A stretch of 64,000 nt of DNA from a virus, in the IMG/VR virus record IMGVR_UViG_3300032304_002326, positions 1-64,000 of that record; one strand, 5' to 3'. Below the pieces are notes generated by a model, which saw nothing but the letters and a program-made list of their open reading frames with translations, searched no databases and had not been told where the DNA came from. Below are positions 37,253 through 45,333 of the stretch, one piece after another. How positions within the stretch are numbered: the stretch's first letter is position 1; the number at the start of each line of letters is the position of its first letter. The position numbers and the translations under genes were made by a program.

Positions 37253-38065
37253 ATGAAAATTAGTTTAAACAATGAGGTTTCTACACCTCAAGCATTTATT
37301 GCTGTTAATAAAAGTAGAATTAAACAATATGATAAGTCTGGTGACACACCAACTTACTACCTACAAAAAGGTCAAGAATTCCAATTAGAATTATTTAATC
37401 CAACCAATGGAACCATTTTAGCTAAGATTTTCTTAAATGGAAATGCTATATCACAAGGTGGACTCGTTTTAAGACCAGGAGAGCGCATTTTTCTAGATAG
37501 ATATATCGATGTAGCCAAAAAGTTTTTATTCGACACCTACGAGGTTGAAAATACGTCTGAGGTTAAAAAAGCTATTGAAGACAATGGTGATTTTAAAGTT
37601 GAATTTTACAGAGAGTTCGTATTTAATAACTATGGTGGTTATTTAAACTTAAATAATAATACCACAGTAACCACATATAATACAAATTTAACTAATTATA
37701 GTGATGTAAATACATATGATATTAGATGTAATTCTTTAAATGATTTTAATTCATCATTTACAAACACATCAATTAATCAAAATACAACACCAGAAGGTCC
37801 AAACCGAAGACAATTAAAATCAAAAAAAACAAAATCAATTGAAACTGGTAGAGTTGAACAAGGTTCATCATCTAATCAAAAATTACAAACAGTAAATAAG
37901 AATTGGGAATACTCCCCATTTCATACTATTGAATATAAAATGTTACCATTATCACAAAAGATAAACACAATTGAAGATATTAATATAAAAAGATATTGCA
38001 CCAATTGTGGTTCCAAATTAAAAGTAGAGTTTAAATATTGTCCATTATGTGCAACTAAAATTTAA
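37253..38065 (+). CDS. Conserved virion-type protein with C-terminal zinc ribbon
   Basis: 270 residues. The N-terminal domain (QKGQEFQLELFNPTNGTILAKIFLNGN...LRPGERIFLDRYID, with TSEVKKAIEDNG) is one I recall in many large phages and giant viruses, function unknown. A polar linker follows, then CTNCGSKLKVEFKYCPLCATKI, two CxxC knuckles forming a zinc ribbon. The gene's end overlaps the inserted endonuclease by 4 bases, and a second zinc-ribbon half lies orphaned beyond it at 39184-39252. Confidence 0.75.
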   Translation: MKISLNNEVSTPQAFIAVNKSRIKQYDKSGDTPTYYLQKGQEFQLELFNPTNGTILAKIFLNGNAISQGGLVLRPGERIFLDRYIDVAKKFLFDTYEVENTSEVKKAIEDNGDFKVEFYREFVFNNYGGYLNLNNNTTVTTYNTNLTNYSDVNTYDIRCNSLNDFNSSFTNTSINQNTTPEGPNRRQLKSKKTKSIETGRVEQGSSSNQKLQTVNKNWEYSPFHTIEYKMLPLSQKINTIEDINIKRYCTNCGSKLKVEFKYCPLCATKI

Positions 38066-39135
38066 TTTAAAAATTGGTTCCATGATTCCCAACCATTATA
38101 TTTATAAACATAATCTGGTCTTTTAGGAATATATGATGGTAGATTTTTAGTTAACGTTCTCCAAATAGATTCCGATTTAATATCACAATTTTTATTAACC
38201 CATTCCTTACTATCTTTATAAGATAAAAAATGGGTTATTTTTTTCTTCCCAATATATTTAATATTTTTTGGTAAATCATTACCAAAAAAATCATTATATG
38301 AAATCCATTCATTTTTATAAACATTAATTGGGTTTCTAGGTAAACCTAAATTTTTATTTTCTAAATACCAATTTGTGTATTCTGATTTAGTTGTTAATTT
38401 TAAATCTTTAATTATTAATTTAGCTTCAGAATAATTTATTAATTTAATTTTATTTTTTTTTATTATTAATTTTTTTTTATTAATTTTTGGTTTAGTATTT
38501 AAAAAAGAATACCAAGATTCCCAACCTTTACCTTTATAATATTGAGCTGGATTATATGGCATTTTATTTTTTCTAAAAATACGATATTCTTCTATATTTT
38601 TAATTTTCTCTTTAATAACTATTTCTTTTAATTCATTGTAACTTAAAAAACTATTATTATTAAAAAAATCAGTCCAGTTCTTCCAATCTCTATTTTTATA
38701 TACTGAATCTGGTCTTTTAGGAAAACATTCGGGTAATTCACCTAATTTTATCCATTTACGCCATTTTTTTTCTGAATTAATGTTAGGTATATTATTTAAC
38801 ACCCATTCTTTCATTTCTACTAATGTTGATTCATATTTAGAATAACTACTACCTTCACCACCTTTACTTAAATTAGTTAAATTAGGTATTTGCCCTATCC
38901 AATATTTTTCTCGTTCTACCCAATTATCTTCATTACATTCTTCTATAATATGTATTTTTAATTCTTCATTATTATTTAAAACTTTACGAATCCAATTATT
39001 CTTATGTGTTATTATACCTCGTTTAGCTTCACAAATGTGGTCATTTTTCCTAATTATTGGTCTATATGATTTACCAATATATCTTATTATATTATCATAC
39101 CCTGATAATCCATAAATATAAATTTTATCACTCAT
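38062..39135 (-). CDS. GIY-YIG homing endonuclease with repeated DNA-binding modules
   Basis: 357 residues from the ATG at 39135 (MSDKIYIYGL). An ATG 24 bases further up would run through the promoter-like motif at 39139-39157 and is less likely. IYIYGLSGYDNIIRYIGKSY is the GIY-YIG core, with Arg in IIRKNDHI and Glu in VEREKYWI. After it come five or so repeats ending in V-Y-K-x-W-x-x-W-x-D/S-F (KRPDSVYKNRDWKNWTDFF; QYYKGKGWESWYSFL; NVYKNEWISYNDFF; DYVYKYNGWESWNQFL), DNA-binding modules seen in phage endonucleases and integrases. Inserted antisense at the end of the zinc-ribbon gene. Confidence 0.88.
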   Translation of the reverse strand: MSDKIYIYGLSGYDNIIRYIGKSYRPIIRKNDHICEAKRGIITHKNNWIRKVLNNNEELKIHIIEECNEDNWVEREKYWIGQIPNLTNLSKGGEGSSYSKYESTLVEMKEWVLNNIPNINSEKKWRKWIKLGELPECFPKRPDSVYKNRDWKNWTDFFNNNSFLSYNELKEIVIKEKIKNIEEYRIFRKNKMPYNPAQYYKGKGWESWYSFLNTKPKINKKKLIIKKNKIKLINYSEAKLIIKDLKLTTKSEYTNWYLENKNLGLPRNPINVYKNEWISYNDFFGNDLPKNIKYIGKKKITHFLSYKDSKEWVNKNCDIKSESIWRTLTKNLPSYIPKRPDYVYKYNGWESWNQFLN

Positions 39136-39138
39136 GAT

Positions 39139-39157
39139 GTTTTTATTATAAATATAC
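39139..39157 (-). promoter_or_regulatory. Candidate phage promoter motif, minus strand
   Basis: Minus strand TGTATATTTATAATAAAA just upstream of the endonuclease ATG at 39135. Confidence 0.45.
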
Positions 39158-39183
39158 AAAAATTTATAAAAATCACATTTTAG

Positions 39184-39252
39184 ATAAAACTTTGTGGTTC
39201 TAAATTAGGTAAGGGTGATAAATTTTGTGCTAACTGCGGCACAAAAGCTTAA
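39184..39252 (+). pseudogene. Orphaned 3' end of the zinc-ribbon gene
   Basis: Reads IKLCGSKLGKGDKFCANCGTKA then stop, after an in-frame TAG. It parallels CGSKLKVEFKYCPLCATKI at the end of the intact gene 1.1 kb upstream. It is followed directly by a terminator, as a true gene end would be. I infer this is the original end, displaced when the endonuclease cassette supplied a new one. Confidence 0.7.
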
Positions 39253-39278
39253 ATAAAAATAACTGAGTTAACTATATA

Positions 39279-39303
39279 AGGGGAGTTTTTACTCCCTTTT
39301 TTA
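39279..39303 (+). terminator. Rho-independent terminator
   Basis: GGGAGT / ACTCCC with a TTTT loop followed by a run of seven T. It closes the orphaned zinc-ribbon end. Confidence 0.8.
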
Positions 39304-39332
39304 TTTAAATAAGTTTTTTTATTAAAAAAAAA

Positions 39333-39358
39333 TTGTTATTTTAAATATTATTTGTATA
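39333..39358 (+). promoter_or_regulatory. Candidate Bacteroidota-type promoter
   Basis: TTG at 39332 and TATATTTG at 39355-39362, about 20 bases apart, fit the TTTG / TAnnTTTG pattern of Bacteroidota housekeeping sigma. It precedes the small gene at 39378. Confidence 0.45.
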
Positions 39359-39377
39359 TTTGTAAAAAAATAAAAAT

Positions 39378-39551
39378 ATGGAAAATACTAACATGTTATC
39401 TAGCAATAGTGCTATTGCTTCTGAAGTAATCAAATTGGAAAAGAAATATCCTAATAATATGGATTTAGGTTTTGCAATTAGAAAATTGTTACTTGAAAAT
39501 CGTGAAAAATACGATTTATTATTAAAAAGTATTGAAAACAAAAAAGGCTAG
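39378..39551 (+). CDS. Small hypothetical protein
   Basis: ATG at 39378, 57 residues (MENTNMLSSNSAIASEVIKL ... LLENREKYDLLLKSIENKKG), polar and helical, not recognised. It has its own promoter-like region with host-type -7 box and ends inside the left copy of a duplicated terminator. Being the only plus-strand gene in the capsid block, with well-formed signals, it is probably real and early. Confidence 0.6.
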   Translation: MENTNMLSSNSAIASEVIKLEKKYPNNMDLGFAIRKLLLENREKYDLLLKSIENKKG

Positions 39552-39567
39552 ATAAACTCTAGCCTTT
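39543..39567. terminator. Bidirectional terminator, left duplicate copy
   Basis: AAAGGCTAGA / TCTAGCCTTT, 10-bp perfect stem, 5-base loop, with A run before and T run after, so it can stop both strands. The same hairpin recurs at 40467-40492. Confidence 0.85.
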
Positions 39568-39588
39568 TATATGAATTAGATTTTTATT

Positions 39589-39663
39589 ATCTTAATTCGT
39601 TAATGTTAAATGTTGGAACACCATCAACTTTTACGTGACCGTAGAATCTGTTGTTAAAACTTG
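39589..39663 (-). pseudogene. Orphaned copy of the major capsid 3' end
   Basis: Minus strand encodes NNRFYGHVKVDGVPTFNINELR then stop, identical in protein to the true capsid C-terminus at 40512-40580 but differing at several synonymous bases. The flanking TTTTATATGAATTAGATTTT and terminator are also duplicated. It lies beyond the 39667-40440 gene. Confidence 0.85.
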
Positions 39664-39666
39664 CTT

Positions 39667-40440
39667 TTATAATAATTTATACATAAAAATATCATCTTCA
39701 TCATCTGTTGTTCTATATTTAGAAAAACCATACTTACTGTAAATTTGATAAAGTATATCTGAGTCTATTTCCGAATCATCATCAACCCTCAAAAATAATG
39801 ATTTATATCCTTTATTTTTGCCGAAATCATATAACCAATTCATAGTTTCTGTCATATAATTTTTACCTCTAAATTCTGGCAAAATTTTAATGTCAACAAT
39901 AGCTAAAGGATTTGGTAAATTAACATCAATCCAATAATATTCTTTCCTCGCTGGCGATAATATTATATAACCCACTTTTTCACCATTAACAATAATATCA
40001 TTATATTCATCAGTTGATGGGTTTTCTATATTTATTGATTCATTTAATGAATCAGAACCAGTTCCTTTATATATTAATTCAATTGAATTTGGTGGGATAT
40101 TTTCAAAAGTGATTATTCGTTTATCTTCTAAATCAAAATTAGGGTCAATATACCATTTGTTTTTAAGTTTGGTCGTATCTATTTTGTATATATCATCATC
40201 ATAGGTTGAATCCCACCAATCTTTTTTATTATCACTATTAACCGCAAATATGACTTTACCTTCAATAGGTGTATTAGATAACCAAGTTTCACTCTTTCCC
40301 TTTGGAATTAAACCTTCTTTTGATATGACATCCCTAAAATACGAATTTGATGTATGATACACATACTTATTTGGGATTATTTCTTTTAATTTACGATTAT
40401 TTAACGATTCTCTCAGTAACTTTTGTATTAATGTTTTCAT
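39667..40440 (-). CDS. Putative ADP-ribosyltransferase-like and GNAT fusion with capsid-targeting-like N-terminus
   Basis: 257 residues. Starts MKTLIQKLLRESLNN, like T4 capsid targeting sequences (basic helix ending L-x-E). Residues 24-130: YVYHTSNSYFRDVISKEGLIP then SNTP-GKVIFAVN resemble an ART/KptA-like NAD-binding fold (His-Thr, Gly-Leu, Ser-Asn-Thr). Residues 145-257: VDIKILPEFRGKNYMTETMNWLYDFGKNKGYKSLFLRV is a GNAT acetyltransferase core with R-G-K-x-Y in the acetyl-CoA loop. T4 packages and injects the ADP-ribosyltransferase Alt, so a similar role is attractive. It is flanked by duplicated capsid-gene ends and terminators. Confidence 0.6.
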   Translation of the reverse strand: MKTLIQKLLRESLNNRKLKEIIPNKYVYHTSNSYFRDVISKEGLIPKGKSETWLSNTPIEGKVIFAVNSDNKKDWWDSTYDDDIYKIDTTKLKNKWYIDPNFDLEDKRIITFENIPPNSIELIYKGTGSDSLNESINIENPSTDEYNDIIVNGEKVGYIILSPARKEYYWIDVNLPNPLAIVDIKILPEFRGKNYMTETMNWLYDFGKNKGYKSLFLRVDDDSEIDSDILYQIYSKYGFSKYRTTDDEDDIFMYKLL

Positions 40441-40466
40441 ACCTATAAATATCTATATAAAACAAA

Positions 40467-40492
40467 AAAGGCTAGATTAACTTCTAGCCTTT
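40467..40492. terminator. Bidirectional terminator, right duplicate copy
   Basis: AAAGGCTAGA / TCTAGCCTTT with a 6-base loop. It lies just after the capsid gene stop on the minus strand. Confidence 0.85.
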
Positions 40493-40511
40493 TATATGAA
40501 TTAGATTTTTA

Positions 40512-42299
40512 TTATCTTAATTCGTTGATATTGAATGTAGGTACACCGTCCACTTTTACATGACCATAGAACCTATTATTCACAACTTTCTTCGCATATC
40601 TAGTCATGATACCTTTAACTGGTGCGAAGTTGAATGGATTGTACATTGTAGGTGTAAGTTGCATTGGCACGTATGGTGCGTAGATGTAACCTGTATCTAA
40701 CAATGATTTTCCTTTATGACCGATAATCGCTGAGTAGAAAGGTGCATATGGGTCACGGTACACTTGGTAACGTCCGCTTAATGAACCGATTCTTTCAATA
40801 CCCATGTTGTATTGGTCTTGCTCTGGGTTAGCATCACTTACGTGGAAGTATTCTAAATCATCCATGATTGCAGATATTTCAGAAGATACTACGATAAAGT
40901 TAGCACCACCTCTAAGAGTTGATTTGTGAATTTGAGCTGAAATTTGGTTAATTCTAGTAATGAAAGTTTGATTCCACTCTTTTTGTGTATATGGTGATGC
41001 AGCAGAAGAAGCTTTTCTCCATCCGTTGTAATCCCATCTTAATTGCCATGCAGCAGCTTTTCTTAAGTCTCTTAAGATTTCACGGTCAATTTCAGCAGCA
41101 ACTTGCTCAGAAAGCATTGCAGTTAATTCAGCTTCAGCATCGATGTTGTGGAATGCACTAACGTCTTGCGCTAACTCTGGAGACCATGTAGCTCTTAATT
41201 TTCTTTCTTCTACAGAAACAACAACTTCATCCAATTTGAATGATACTTCACCCATTTCAGTTTCTAACTCTAATGAATCGTAACGACCCCAAGCGATAAA
41301 GAAATCAGCAGCAGTTTCAGTTGTACCAGTAGTACCAATATAACCATCATAAGTTGATGTAGTACCAACTACTGGGTGTGTTAAATCCATTTCAACATAA
41401 AGAAAACCTTTAGCATCACAGATATCTTTATAATCTACGATACCTCTACCATATTTTTGAGTTACTAATCTAAAAGGAACTTGAGAACCTTGAGCGATAA
41501 TTACATTACCATCTGAGTCTAATAAATCTACGTTAGAAACAATGTTTAAAGATGCTAAGAAAGCTTCTGAATCCATTTCATTTCCGTCTGGACCTGTTAA
41601 TCTACCAGCATTAACTGAAGAGAAACCAGAGATAGCCATAATAGCGTTTCTTAAAGTTCCGTCAGTTGCTAATGGTAAAGCACCAAAGTTAGCAGCAACA
41701 GTAAATTGACCATTAGTACCTAATGTTTGTAAAGCACCAAAACCAGCAACGATATTTAATGTACCTTTAGAATTATCAAATAATCCGTCATTGTAGAAAA
41801 TATCATATAAGTTTTTACCTTCAAATGGAGTCATAACACAGTTACCTAATGTACTAACACATGATGGTAATTGGTCACCCATTGAAGTGTGTGCAGAATA
41901 TACAGAGTTTTCACTACCGTAAATATAATCGTTAGTTCCAGGATTTCCTAAACCGTCAACTCTAGATGATGTAACTGGTACGAAGAAGAACAATTTACCG
42001 ATTGGCATGTTCATAGCTTGTACAGATACTACATCATTAGCTAATAATTTAGAGAATACTCTTCTTACGATTGGGAAAACTACAGTTTCAAAAGAACCTG
42101 ATGACGTAGAGTCAGTAGCTTCTGTTAAAATTGAAGATGCTTGGTTTTCATATAACTGAGCAACGTTTTCTTTAACGTGGCCTTTAAGACCTTCTAAGAA
42201 TCCTAATGATTCCCATTTTGATTGGGTTTGTCTACGGATTTCCTTCATGTGGTTTAATCCGATGTTCCCAACTTGTCCTGAATTTAAAAATTGTGACAT
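40512..42299 (-). CDS. Major capsid protein (gp23-like)
   Basis: 595 residues. It forms the prohead shell. The N-terminus to about residue 60 is a helical delta segment ending SSILTE-ATDSTSSGS, a fitting (L/I)-x-E site for the gp21 protease, and VVFPIVRRVFSKLLANDVVSVQAM just after matches the gp23 start of the mature HK97 fold (VRRAIPNLIAFDICGVQPM in T4). MEMDLTHPVVG-like and LDTGYIYAPYVPMQLTPTMYNP-FNFAPVKGIMTRYAKKVVN near the end are gp23 hallmarks. Codons are markedly less AT-biased, as expected of the most abundant protein. Ends VPTFNINELR. Confidence 0.95.
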   Translation of the reverse strand: MSQFLNSGQVGNIGLNHMKEIRRQTQSKWESLGFLEGLKGHVKENVAQLYENQASSILTEATDSTSSGSFETVVFPIVRRVFSKLLANDVVSVQAMNMPIGKLFFFVPVTSSRVDGLGNPGTNDYIYGSENSVYSAHTSMGDQLPSCVSTLGNCVMTPFEGKNLYDIFYNDGLFDNSKGTLNIVAGFGALQTLGTNGQFTVAANFGALPLATDGTLRNAIMAISGFSSVNAGRLTGPDGNEMDSEAFLASLNIVSNVDLLDSDGNVIIAQGSQVPFRLVTQKYGRGIVDYKDICDAKGFLYVEMDLTHPVVGTTSTYDGYIGTTGTTETAADFFIAWGRYDSLELETEMGEVSFKLDEVVVSVEERKLRATWSPELAQDVSAFHNIDAEAELTAMLSEQVAAEIDREILRDLRKAAAWQLRWDYNGWRKASSAASPYTQKEWNQTFITRINQISAQIHKSTLRGGANFIVVSSEISAIMDDLEYFHVSDANPEQDQYNMGIERIGSLSGRYQVYRDPYAPFYSAIIGHKGKSLLDTGYIYAPYVPMQLTPTMYNPFNFAPVKGIMTRYAKKVVNNRFYGHVKVDGVPTFNINELR

Positions 42300-42328
42300 A
42301 ATTTTTTATTTTTTTTGTTTTGTTATTA

Positions 42329-43717
42329 TTATCTTTTTTCGACTCTACTCATTAAGTCTTTTATTCTTTGAGTTTCTTTGTCGATGTATGCGGTAGACTC
42401 ATTTAATTGTTTTGACACACCGCTTGAAACGTCTTTATTTAATTTTCTATCGATTGATTCATTCATTGGTTTTCTAGAAGACAATTCATTAACAATCGTT
42501 TTGTATAACTTTTTTGATTCTTTAAGAGTTGAAACTTCTTCGTCAAATCTTTTTAAGATTGACTGTTTCTCATCTTTAGTTGTAGTTTGTTCCATAAATA
42601 ACTTAGTTACATAAGTTAAGTTAGAGTTAAACACAACTGTTTCTGCTAACATAGTTCTAAATGTTTTAAGAGCTTCTTTGTATTCTTCATTTCTACCTCT
42701 TAAATCTCTAGCTTCCGCTAACAATGTATTATATTTGTTTGCAACCTCATTGATTGTCATTGTTGGTTTTTTAGACTCGTTTTGTAACTTAGCATTTGTG
42801 TGTGATGTTGCAACTTTAGCAACTTTACCACCAACATATCTAGTTTCATCAACCATTTCTTCTTCTTCTTCAGTTTTCTTAACACCTGACATACCTTTAG
42901 GTAAATCAGTTGGTTGTGTTTCAGCGTATTCTTCCAAATCACCTTCAGACATAACCATGTCACCTTCAGCGTGAGCATATTTTACAGCATCATCATCGAA
43001 TCCACCATCTAAATTATCACCAGCCCAGTTATCTTTACTTGCATTACCAAGTGGGGCTTTTTTACCATCAATGTTTTCCATTTCTTCAAGTGCAATTTCA
43101 TACATAACCTCGTCAACTTCTTCTTCTTCACCACCAAATTCATTAGCACCAAATTCATCAGCACCAAATTCATCAGTACTAATTTCAGAACTATCAAGTT
43201 CAGATGTACCACCATTAGTTTTAATGATAAATTTTCCTGGTTCATTTACTGATAATTTAATATCACCAGTTTCATCGTCAACAACAACTTCGATTTCGCT
43301 ATCACCAGTTAACTCTTTGTAAACCTTGATAACGTCATCATCGGACGCTTGAGTCATATCTCTTACTTCTGTGTCTCCTCCAAGCGGTTCAGCGCTCATT
43401 CCCATATCGTCACCACCATTTAGGTCGTCACCTTCTTCTGAGTCATCAGATGTAAATTTAGAATCGTCAGCAACTTCTTCTGAGTCATCAGCTGCATCAT
43501 CAACAACTTCATCATCAACTGTTACATCAACATCTTCTGTTTCTTCATCAGCATCTTCTTCAACATAACCTTCTTCCAAAGATTCTTTCACTAGTCCGTC
43601 AATTTCTTCAATAGCTACACTACGAAGTATTTCTTTTGTGTTGGCGTTAAGTGCCTCTTGGATTCTCTTTGCATCCAAAAGAGCGCTTTCAATAATTGAT
43701 TTATTTTTTTCTGCCAT
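42329..43717 (-). CDS. Prohead core/scaffolding protein (gp22-like)
   Basis: 462 residues, very acidic. Glu/Asp-rich stretch at 45-130, a small repeat EFGADEFGANEFGGEEEE at about 185-202, then helical C-terminal half with KYNTLLAEARDLRGRNEEYKEALKTFRTMLAE. The position directly before the capsid gene and after the protease is the T4 gp21-gp22-gp23 order. It is expected to form the inner core and be degraded at (L/I)-x-E sites; several occur. Confidence 0.85.
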   Translation of the reverse strand: MAEKNKSIIESALLDAKRIQEALNANTKEILRSVAIEEIDGLVKESLEEGYVEEDADEETEDVDVTVDDEVVDDAADDSEEVADDSKFTSDDSEEGDDLNGGDDMGMSAEPLGGDTEVRDMTQASDDDVIKVYKELTGDSEIEVVVDDETGDIKLSVNEPGKFIIKTNGGTSELDSSEISTDEFGADEFGANEFGGEEEEVDEVMYEIALEEMENIDGKKAPLGNASKDNWAGDNLDGGFDDDAVKYAHAEGDMVMSEGDLEEYAETQPTDLPKGMSGVKKTEEEEEMVDETRYVGGKVAKVATSHTNAKLQNESKKPTMTINEVANKYNTLLAEARDLRGRNEEYKEALKTFRTMLAETVVFNSNLTYVTKLFMEQTTTKDEKQSILKRFDEEVSTLKESKKLYKTIVNELSSRKPMNESIDRKLNKDVSSGVSKQLNESTAYIDKETQRIKDLMSRVEKR

Positions 43718-43761
43718 TTTTTAATGTTTTTTAAAATATTATTAAAGGGAAATACCCCTTA

Positions 43762-43777
43762 CTTGTTTATAAATATG
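43762..43777 (-). promoter_or_regulatory. Candidate phage promoter motif, minus strand
   Basis: Minus strand CATATTTATAAACAAG about 45 bases upstream of the scaffold ATG, in the 107-base gap after the protease gene. A weak hairpin AAGGG / CCCTT (43744-43760) lies between them. Confidence 0.4.
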
Positions 43778-43824
43778 TTTATTTTATCAAAAAGCTAAAT
43801 TTTTAAAAAAAAATTGTTTTTTAA

Positions 43825-44526
43825 TTAATCTAATAAAAATTTATCTAAACCATCGATTAATGTATTTTTTTTATTTTCTACTGATTCAACAAATGGTCTA
43901 GCTTCCATTTTATCTTTAAACATCCATGAACCAGGTGTGCTAGGTGCGGTTACAACATCCCAACAAATAATTTCAAAATCCTCTTGAACTATGTGGTCAT
44001 CACCAACTTCCCTTAATGAACCAACACCTCTAGATGATACACCAATCATAATATTATTTCTTAAAAGATTGGCAACTTCATCACCTTTAGTTGATACAAT
44101 TCCATAATTAATATATCCTGGAGTCATTAATATTTCCATTTTACCCATTAATGTTTTACCTTCCCACCAAGTTTCAATTATATTGTGTGATACTCTATCA
44201 CCAGCAATAATTGAAGACTCTGGGTGGTCTAATTCACCAATAGCTCTTCTTTCTCTAATTAATTCTTGATATCTATCAACTTCTCTTTTTAAAATAGATT
44301 CTGGGTATATTCTACCATTTCTATTTTTTACACCATATTTCTGTAAGACTACATAAACCACTAATGGTTCGTGAACTGATGGATGTATACCAGATTCTAA
44401 TTTTTTCATCTCAGTTACGAATGGTTTATTTCTTTTATCATCTGGTGAAATATAACCAGCATCAGATTCAATCATAATCATTCTTTCACCAGTAATATTG
44501 GTTTTATTTATCTTGTAATCACTCAT
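43825..44526 (-). CDS. Prohead core protease (gp21-like)
   Basis: 233 residues. Serine protease of the herpesvirus/T4 prohead type: GELDHPESS gives the catalytic His101, IGVSSRGVGSL the nucleophile region (Ser164/165), and an Asp follows in IICWDVVTAPSTPGSWM. LQKYGVKNRNGRIYPESIL is the conserved N-terminal block. It cuts the scaffold, capsid and internal proteins after (L/I)-x-E. A short GIY-YIG gene lies 1 base upstream. Confidence 0.93.
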   Translation of the reverse strand: MSDYKINKTNITGERMIMIESDAGYISPDDKRNKPFVTEMKKLESGIHPSVHEPLVVYVVLQKYGVKNRNGRIYPESILKREVDRYQELIRERRAIGELDHPESSIIAGDRVSHNIIETWWEGKTLMGKMEILMTPGYINYGIVSTKGDEVANLLRNNIMIGVSSRGVGSLREVGDDHIVQEDFEIICWDVVTAPSTPGSWMFKDKMEARPFVESVENKKNTLIDGLDKFLLD

Positions 44527-44527
44527 A

Positions 44528-44788
44528 TCAATTAATTTTTACCCATTTATAATTATAGTATGTCCTATTTTCTTTGTTACAAACATTAGATATACTACTT
44601 TGTTTTATTTTTAAAGTATTACTGTATTTAGATTTTCTAATATGTTCTTTAAACCTTACATCAATATTATTTGATTTACCAATATATCTAACTAAATTGG
44701 TTAATGGGTCAACTAACATATAAATGTAAACTACATTTAATTTATTTTCCACACTTTGACCAGCCTTTAATATTTTAATATCTGACAT
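44528..44788 (-). CDS. Miniature GIY-YIG endonuclease-like protein, probably truncated
   Basis: 86 residues. VVYIYMLVDPLTNLVRYIGKSN and DVRFKEHIRKSK form the GIY-YIG half-domain, but the Glu-bearing helix is missing and the end (CNKENRTYYNYKWVKIN) looks like the last strand of a NUMOD1 module. It appears to be a deleted endonuclease joined front to back. It lies between the protease start and the 44853 gene, the same insertion habit as other endonucleases here. Promoter-like motif TATATTTATTAATAA upstream. Confidence 0.75.
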   Translation of the reverse strand: MSDIKILKAGQSVENKLNVVYIYMLVDPLTNLVRYIGKSNNIDVRFKEHIRKSKYSNTLKIKQSSISNVCNKENRTYYNYKWVKIN

Positions 44789-44797
44789 ATTGTTTTT

Positions 44798-44813
44798 TTA
44801 TTAATAAATATAT
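44798..44813 (-). promoter_or_regulatory. Candidate phage promoter motif, minus strand
   Basis: Minus strand ATATATTTATTAATAA, 10 bases upstream of the mini GIY-YIG ATG and also upstream of the protease. Confidence 0.5.
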
Positions 44814-44829
44814 CATATAAAACAAAAAA

Positions 44830-44847
44830 CCCCGAACTAATTCGGGG
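44830..44847 (-). terminator. Rho-independent terminator
   Basis: CCCCGAA / TTCGGGG with a 4-base loop. On the minus strand it is followed by TTTTTTG, ending the 44853 gene. Confidence 0.85.
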
Positions 44848-44852
44848 CTTAC

Positions 44853-45296
44853 TTATTTTTTACTTTTATGAAATTCAAAGTGTGATGAATTGTCAAATAC
44901 CTTTAATATTATATCTCCAGTTATTTCTTTAATGCAATCCTTTATTTTTTTATCTTGTATTTTAAAATTATTAAGTTTGAATAATGTAATCTCACAATTC
45001 ATATAACTCTTTTTATCAAAAGATATTCCAGAGTTTCGCATATCTAAATCAACTATTGTTCTATTGATATCAAATAATGTACTATCCAAGTTATCAAATA
45101 GTGTTGTTTTAATTTGTTTATTCATTTTTCTGATAATATCAGAATAGTTAATATCTCCATCAACAATTGGTTTACCCCATGCTGATATTGTTAAGTACAT
45201 TGATTTTGGATTTTTATTGTCTATTGTTCCAGTAACAATTTTATAATTCTTAAATAAATCTAATTTCATTTGTTTTCCCGTTTTAAGCATACCCAT
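44853..45296 (-). CDS. Hypothetical protein
   Basis: 147 residues, mixed alpha/beta, not recognised. VTGTIDNKNPKSMYLTISAWGKPIVDG then a helical SDIIRKMNKQIKTTLFDNLD. It resembles in form a small virion or replication accessory protein. The A-rich leader and downstream terminator support it. Last of a five-gene minus-strand run beginning at the portal. Confidence 0.7.
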   Translation of the reverse strand: MGMLKTGKQMKLDLFKNYKIVTGTIDNKNPKSMYLTISAWGKPIVDGDINYSDIIRKMNKQIKTTLFDNLDSTLFDINRTIVDLDMRNSGISFDKKSYMNCEITLFKLNNFKIQDKKIKDCIKEITGDIILKVFDNSSHFEFHKSKK

Positions 45297-45333
45297 ATTT
45301 TTTATTTAAGTATACTCAAAATATTTCAATTAG

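Noticed and set aside
42678-43568. Plus-strand ORFs opposite the scaffold gene
   Set aside because: Ser/Pro-rich translations are shadows of the acidic coding strand, with no start signals.
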